Shown here: positions 59,956 to 64,000 of the stretch, one piece after another
How the letters are laid out: each line of letters opens with the position of its first letter
Position numbering within the stretch: position 1 is the first letter of the stretch
Source: Absidia repens
Lineage: Eukaryota; Mucoromycota; Mucoromycetes; Mucorales; Cunninghamellaceae
Reading direction: 5' to 3'
Length of the DNA: 64,000 bases
Assembly: GCA_002105175.1 (NCBI GenBank)
Contig: MCGE01000025.1
Coordinates: 493,978-557,977 of the forward strand
Made by a program: the position numbers and the translations under genes
The notes under the pieces: model-generated
What the model saw: the letters and a program-made list of their open reading frames with translations, nothing else
Told to the model about the DNA's origin: nothing
The model's database searches: none

Positions 59956-61189
59956 GCAAAATCACTATTGTAGCTGTTGGTAGAGTGTGTTGTGAAGCAC
60001 CTGCGTTCCGGCTTACTCATTATAACTACGTCTTCCCCAGAGCCACAACAATAAAATAACTGTCATAGGCCACTGAATATATAATGAGGTCTTATTTCTT
60101 GTCTATTAATTGTACCAGTCAACATAAACCATGCCATGAGTGTAGTCTTCGCTATAAACTCTTTCATTTCATTAGCCTCAGTAAATGGTCGGCACTGCTA
60201 GGTTATTTAATATGAAAGGTGGTTCTATTCCTACTCTACCATTTACATTAATTAGCCTAGTCATCCATATACAATATGATAACCTCCAGTAGGCTGTACT
60301 TATTGTATATATATCTAGTATATTATTTCTACTAGGTATGGAATAATGAAAACAAAATACATAAATGCAAACGAAGTAAGCTATACACCAAGCAACCGAC
60401 CACCCCCGAGTACACAACGGAGACCATGACGTCTAATATTTATTCCATCAAACTCCATGCTTCAATGTTTAGACCCACGTGGGTTCTTATCCTTATTTTA
60501 AATCTGGGAGTCTGAAGTGGGATCAGTTGCGTCGTATTATTTCATTTTTCATGCAAAAACCTCCTAAGAACTACCTTCAATGTATTTTACTTCATTGTTT
60601 CTATCTTGGTAGATCATTTTTGACCCACGGACAAAATCCTGCTTCACGCTATTTGTCAATTAGCACACACACACACACACATACACACTCACTATTGAAT
60701 ATGAAGGAACCTTTTAAGCAATTTAAAAACGGCCTTCACTTTCACATATCTCACATACGTACGATGACTAACATTTCGAAACTACTACTTCGTGTACTGA
60801 ATAAATTGATAATGATGAGATTTTTTCCCCCCAACCACCGATTTATTTTATATTAAATTTCAAAACATTCTCTTGCTTGAAAAACCTTGAACTAATGGAT
60901 GTCGTTAAAGTGTGGTTTTTGACGAAATTAGATAAACGTCATTCGGCATTTTGGATTATAGAGAAACGAAAAGGTAATGTAAAATGCTCTTTAGCAATGA
61001 CTACGTACATAATACAATTCATATTCATTTGTATGATTGGCCTAGTAGGAATATGTCTAGCTTTTATAGTAAATGATCCAAGAGGTACGAACCAGTCCTT
61101 GGATCTTCACGGGGAGGAGAGGGGAGGGGAGAATAGTCATAGGGAGTGAGCTAGAAAGCAAATGTTCGGTAGGACACTCACAAAACATT
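59956..61189. other. Repeat-rich region with unsupported frames
   Basis: Contains an (AC)n tract (60662-60680). Two plus-strand frames, 60479-60856 and 60877-61149, lack recognisable domains. The second begins around MDVVKVWFLTKLDKRHSAFW and could be a fragment of an old mobile element, but I cannot show it. Confidence 0.3.
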
Positions 61190-61320
61190 CATAATAACGG
61201 ATATTTTATACTATCTAATGGGTCAGAAGATGGTTAATAAAAAAGACATTTTTTATTGAAGCAATACGATATATAGTAAACTAAAAGCGCGGAGTTCACT
61301 GGAACATGGAGTCTCTGATG
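61190..61320 (-). repeat. Dispersed repeat family R4, copy b (minus orientation)
   Basis: Reverse complement carries 'gcttttagttta', 'ttcaataaaa', 'ttttattaaccatcttctg' and 'acccatta' as in copy a. The two copies are inverted about 1.3 kb apart. Confidence 0.6.
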
Positions 61321-61829
61321 GAAGTAGCATGGGGGAGGGGGATTAGAGGGAGATCTGATAAAGAATCAGCACCGATGAGATGGTGCAATTGTATAATGGG
61401 ATGTAATATATTATGCAATAAATGGGAATGTAATTAAAGGTATACTCTTTTTTTTTTATTAAAGGCACAATAACAGTCAATACTAATGGAAAGGGGAGTG
61501 GCAATAAAAAAGGGATCCGTTGCACAAAACATGAGAGAGAGACTGACTGAACATATTCTTTGAAGCAATTAAAAAAGAGATATGTTTTATTCAAATATAT
61601 ATTCAAACTATGGGCAACCTAAAACTAAGCTAAGCGAATGAATGCTCCAAAAAGCCAGCAAATGGAGGTCCTAAATCCTGAATCCAAAATGAAAGGGTTT
61701 GCCCATGCATCTTGTAATCCCTGAGTGAAAACCCTTCTAAGCTAGTCCTGACACTAATCTAAGATCATCTTAACTTCAAAAAACTTGAATGGCGGAGAAA
61801 AAAGAAGAAAGAAAAAGAAATAGAAAAGG

Positions 61830-61845
61830 AAAGACAGCGAAGAAT
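61830..61845. repeat. Target-site duplication, first copy
   Basis: AAAGACAGCGAAGAAT, repeated exactly at 62065-62080 and 62326-62341. The three copies bracket the two SINE-like units. Confidence 0.85.
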
Positions 61846-62064
61846 TTTTTTTTTTTAGGGCAAGCTCTGGTAGGAGTGCTGGCTTTATTTAACGTCCTGC
61901 CGCCTAGATATATAAAGGGAAATAGGAGGACGGTTTTTTGCACGGAAGAGGGTTGCGGGGGAGGGGGACGGGAAAAGGGAAGTGAGAGGAGGGGTGGAGC
62001 TGGTAGGGTTCGAACCTACGTCCGGTTGGACACCAGCTGCTTCTCATCCATTACAGCCAGCCCC
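61846..62064 (-). mobile_element. tRNA-headed SINE-like element, copy 1
   Basis: Read on the minus strand, the element starts with a tRNA-like head (62064 to 61995): 5' GGGGCTG pairs with 3' CAGCTCC, an A box TGGCTGTAATGG, and a T arm GTAGGTTCGAACCCTAC containing a perfect B box. A body of about 140 bp follows and ends in a poly(A) tail of about 11. The D-arm linker and anticodon stem are irregular (loop TGTCCAA), so it is tRNA-derived and not a working tRNA. The same 16-bp target sequence flanks it on both sides. No coding capacity; mobilisation would need a LINE reverse transcriptase elsewhere. Confidence 0.85.
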
Positions 62065-62077
62065 AAAGACAGCGAAG

Positions 62078-62080
<3 letters not shown>
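62065..62080. repeat. Target-site duplication, middle copy
   Basis: Exact copy of 61830-61845, lying between the two SINE-like units. Confidence 0.85.
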
Positions 62081-62117
<37 letters not shown>

Positions 62118-62325
62118 GGCAAGCTCTGGTAGGAGTGCTGGCTTTATTTAACGTCCTGCCGCCTAGATATATAAAGGGAAATAGGAGGACGGTTTTTTGC
62201 ACGGAAGAGGGTTGCGGGGGAGGGGGACGGGAAAAGGGAAGTGAGAGGAGGGGTGGAGCTGGTAGGGTTCGAACCTACGTCCGGTTGGACACCAGCTGCT
62301 TCTCATCCATTACAGCCAGCCCCCT
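62081..62325 (-). mobile_element. tRNA-headed SINE-like element, copy 2
   Basis: The body is base-for-base the same as copy 1 as far as I can read, apart from an extra C and T at the 5' end of the element (minus strand starts AGGGGGCTGG rather than GGGGCTGG) and a longer poly(A) tail (35 versus 11). The tRNA-like head spans 62325 to 62254. It is followed by the third target copy at 62326-62341. Near-identity implies a very recent event. Confidence 0.85.
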
Positions 62326-62341
62326 AAAGACAGCGAAGAAT
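62326..62341. repeat. Target-site duplication, third copy
   Basis: Exact copy of 61830-61845; R1 repeat sequence resumes directly after it. Confidence 0.85.
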
Positions 62342-62589
62342 AAAAATGGGCGAAACTAAAAAAATCCACGTGTGCGGGATTTGAATCATTTTTTTGTCTT
62401 TCATGATGGTCTTGTGTGCGGCTTTTTTTGGGGGGGGGAAGGAGGAATAACCATCCTTTTTTTTTTTTTTGACAAATGCCAACACCATACAATATTATTA
62501 ACGTGATAGTTCTGGTCTCCGGACAATAACCATTGTCATTTAACGCAGGGAATATGGTTGGTTTATTCTCTTGATCCGTTTTGCGTACA

Positions 62590-62850
62590 AGGTGGACCAA
62601 TTCGGTCTGGTTTAGTTGGTTCCTTTACTATGGAATAGCTTACTCACTATGTTTAGATAATTTGTTTCGCTATGTCTATTCTACAACAAGGTACCCCTAT
62701 TCCTCACACACTTTAATAGCCTCGCACTTCAACAGGTGCCATGGTACTATCATTCGACTAGCTTAGTTTAATTGCTATAGTTTATATCTTTATTTAAATA
62801 AAATATTTCTTAAATTCTTGCGTGCTAAGTGTCTCTACATTTTGTTTGCT
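62590..62850 (+). repeat. Dispersed repeat family R3, copy b
   Basis: Ordered word matches to 41915-42140, clearest from 'gtgccat' (62737) through 'gcttagttta', 'tatagtttatatct', 'aataaaatat' and 'tctacattttgtttgct'. Confidence 0.55.
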
Positions 62851-63184
62851 CTGGAAAATAGGTACACCAACAATGGATAGTGCCTGTACGTGTAGAAAAG
62901 AAAAGAGTAGGCATGTATCAAATATCAATCAAACGTCATGCTCAATGCTCCGTCGACGGTTACTAGCGTTTAAATATCATATAGGCGAGGAAATTTTTTT
63001 TAATGGACTTGGAAGAAGGCTGTGGTGGACACATGAAAAAAAAAAAAAAGACAGGGAAGAGAGCTTAAATAAATAAGCGGAGATGAGTCTATAAAAATAT
63101 GGTAAATTGAAACGAAGGAGGGTGTCTATTTTACCTTATGACGTTTCTTTTGTTTTGTTAAACATCATGTTGCTGCAATTCCTT
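62851..63184. other. Intergenic sequence, nothing recognised
   Basis: AT-rich, with a Lys-rich short frame (62822-63076) that overlaps repeat sequence and has no domain. Confidence 0.3.
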
Positions 63185-63400
63185 GATCTTTCAGCCATAG
63201 CTAAACAAGTTCAAACGTGAAAAGGGTCTTCGTAGATAACCCCCAGCTCGTAATTTCGTTCCCTTTTACTTTTACTATCATTAAAGTGTCTATTGTCAAG
63301 TAAAATAAATATCTTCGTTATTTTCCTTGAGACACAATTTTATTTTATATATTTGATGAACTACACCATATCTGATAAATATAGATCCAGCCTATCAAGC
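63185..63400 (+). repeat. Dispersed repeat family R2, copy c
   Basis: Shares 'ctattgtcaagtaaaataaa', a 'tttccttgaga' stretch, and 'gatgaactacaccatatctg' with copies a and b in order. Confidence 0.55.
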
Positions 63401-64000
63401 TGAAGTTCATCGACGCTTCTCTGTGCCCCAATGACGATCTGAGTCAAAAATATCAACTATTTGAGAGGGATATGTTTCTTACGATGGTGTAGTGTCCCGC
63501 ACTGATGTAAGAAGCAGAATGAGTAATAAAATACGTGACATTGTTTGTAGTGCCATAAATTATAACAATGGGAGAAATGTTTTGCATCTTGAATAAAGGA
63601 GCTCTTCAATCATGGTTGTCGATCTCGGATAAGCATTTATGAGTGGCAAAAAAAAAAAGCACAGTCGATTCTTCCCCACAACTCCAGATGCGGTGTTTTA
63701 AAATAAACTCGCATGAACATTTTAGTGTGATTTTGTAGCATCAGATGGAAAAGGAGAAACAAACTAAAGTATTGATATTTCTTAGAAAGCCTGGGTATTA
63801 TTTTTTTATTCAAACAATGAGAGCTTTAAAGGGAGAAACACCTTTTTACTGATTAGTAACACCAAAGGGCCAGTTACTTGGGCGGCGTTTAAACCGCACA
63901 GTTGATGAATAAAGTTTTTCGTTTTTTTTTTTTTTTTTTTTTCGCTTGTGTTTCTCGTCACTGATCCTTATGAAAACTGTTATTGTTAAATGGGTGAGCT
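63401..64000. other. Right-edge intergenic sequence, nothing recognised
   Basis: AT-rich sequence with an A10 and a T18 run (near 63647 and 63923-63941). No frame, RNA motif or repeat match was found up to the window end. Confidence 0.3.

Larger units (their letters stand above)
61535..62390 (-). repeat. Dispersed repeat family R1, copy c (minus), split by two SINE insertions
   Basis: R1 sequence occupies 61535-61845 and resumes at 62342-62390, where the family start 'aaatcccgcacacgtgg' is found on the minus strand. The intervening 480 bp are two SINE-like copies plus duplicated target. Removing them and two of the three duplicated 16-mers restores a continuous R1. Confidence 0.8.

Noticed and set aside
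60479..61149. Two adjacent plus-strand frames as a possible gene
   Set aside because: No family motif, no clear join between them, and surrounded by decayed repeats; kept only as a possible element remnant.
61995..62325. Two functional tRNA genes
   Set aside because: Irregular D-arm junction and anticodon stem, poly(A) tails and target-site duplications point to SINEs instead.
61789..62359. Two long plus-strand frames with near-identical sequence
   Set aside because: They are reverse-strand translations of the duplicated SINE and its poly(A) tails.

Overview
This window is nuclear DNA of a fungus, most likely an early-diverging Mucoromycota species (Mucorales type; that placement is inference from protein style, not from a marker search). 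The genes are single and spaced, nearly all are split by short GT-AG introns of about 50-100 nt, coding exons are moderately GC-rich inside AT-rich, homopolymer-rich spacers, and regulatory proteins carry long Gln/His/Asn runs. Proteins such as Vip1, Rpn9, Hal2, Ilv6, Vac1, Pfa4 and Nrg1-like and Zn2Cys6 regulators fit a fungus; a RNF34/RFFL-like E3 ligase, a WBP2-like GRAM protein and a PP2A B'' subunit fit an early-diverging lineage that keeps animal-like families. I re-spliced each gene by hand, and the exon coordinates in the entries keep an open frame unless stated.

Layout. 1-6.0 kb: the 5' end of an oxysterol-binding protein (-), ribosomal protein uS7/RPS5 (+) with a 5'UTR intron, and the inositol pyrophosphate kinase/phosphatase VIP1 (-, 11 exons). 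7.4-11.2 kb: an unknown gene with a one-base frame break and a CDKN3/KAP-like phosphatase. 12-18.2 kb: proteasome subunit RPN9 (-), bisphosphate nucleotidase MET22/HAL2 (-), a macrodomain gene broken by two frame breaks (+), and the acetolactate synthase regulatory subunit ILV6 (+). 18.8-23.3 kb: VAC1/PEP7 (+), a signal recognition particle RNA gene (+), and pterin carbinolamine dehydratase (-). 24.1-31.2 kb: a DHHC palmitoyltransferase, a FYVE-like/SAP/RING E3 ligase, and a three-RRM poly(A)-binding-like protein. 32.7-40.5 kb: a Zn2Cys6 factor, a mitochondrial carrier, and two paralogous pyrroline-5-carboxylate reductases flanking a phosducin-like gene. 43.3-58.6 kb: a CYSTM-like peptide, a zeta-class GST/maleylacetoacetate isomerase, WBP2-like, NRG1-like zinc finger, an unknown gene, a large Zn2Cys6/fungal_trans factor and PP2A B''.

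The spaces at 21.2-23.0, 40.5-43.3, 45.6-47.0 and 58.6-64.0 kb are repeat graveyards. At least four diverged dispersed repeat families recur there in both orientations, with a ~150-bp tandem array. The clearest mobile element is a pair of almost identical tRNA-headed, poly(A)-tailed SINE-like copies, inserted head-to-tail into an older repeat and separated and flanked by three copies of a 16-bp target-site duplication.

Most genes are housekeeping and unrelated to each other; there is no operon or gene-cluster logic beyond shared promoters and the P5C reductase pair. I found no convincing novel multi-gene system. The most noteworthy items are the SINE pair, the SRP RNA, the broken macrodomain gene, two frame-required GC-AG introns, and several uncharacterised genes.
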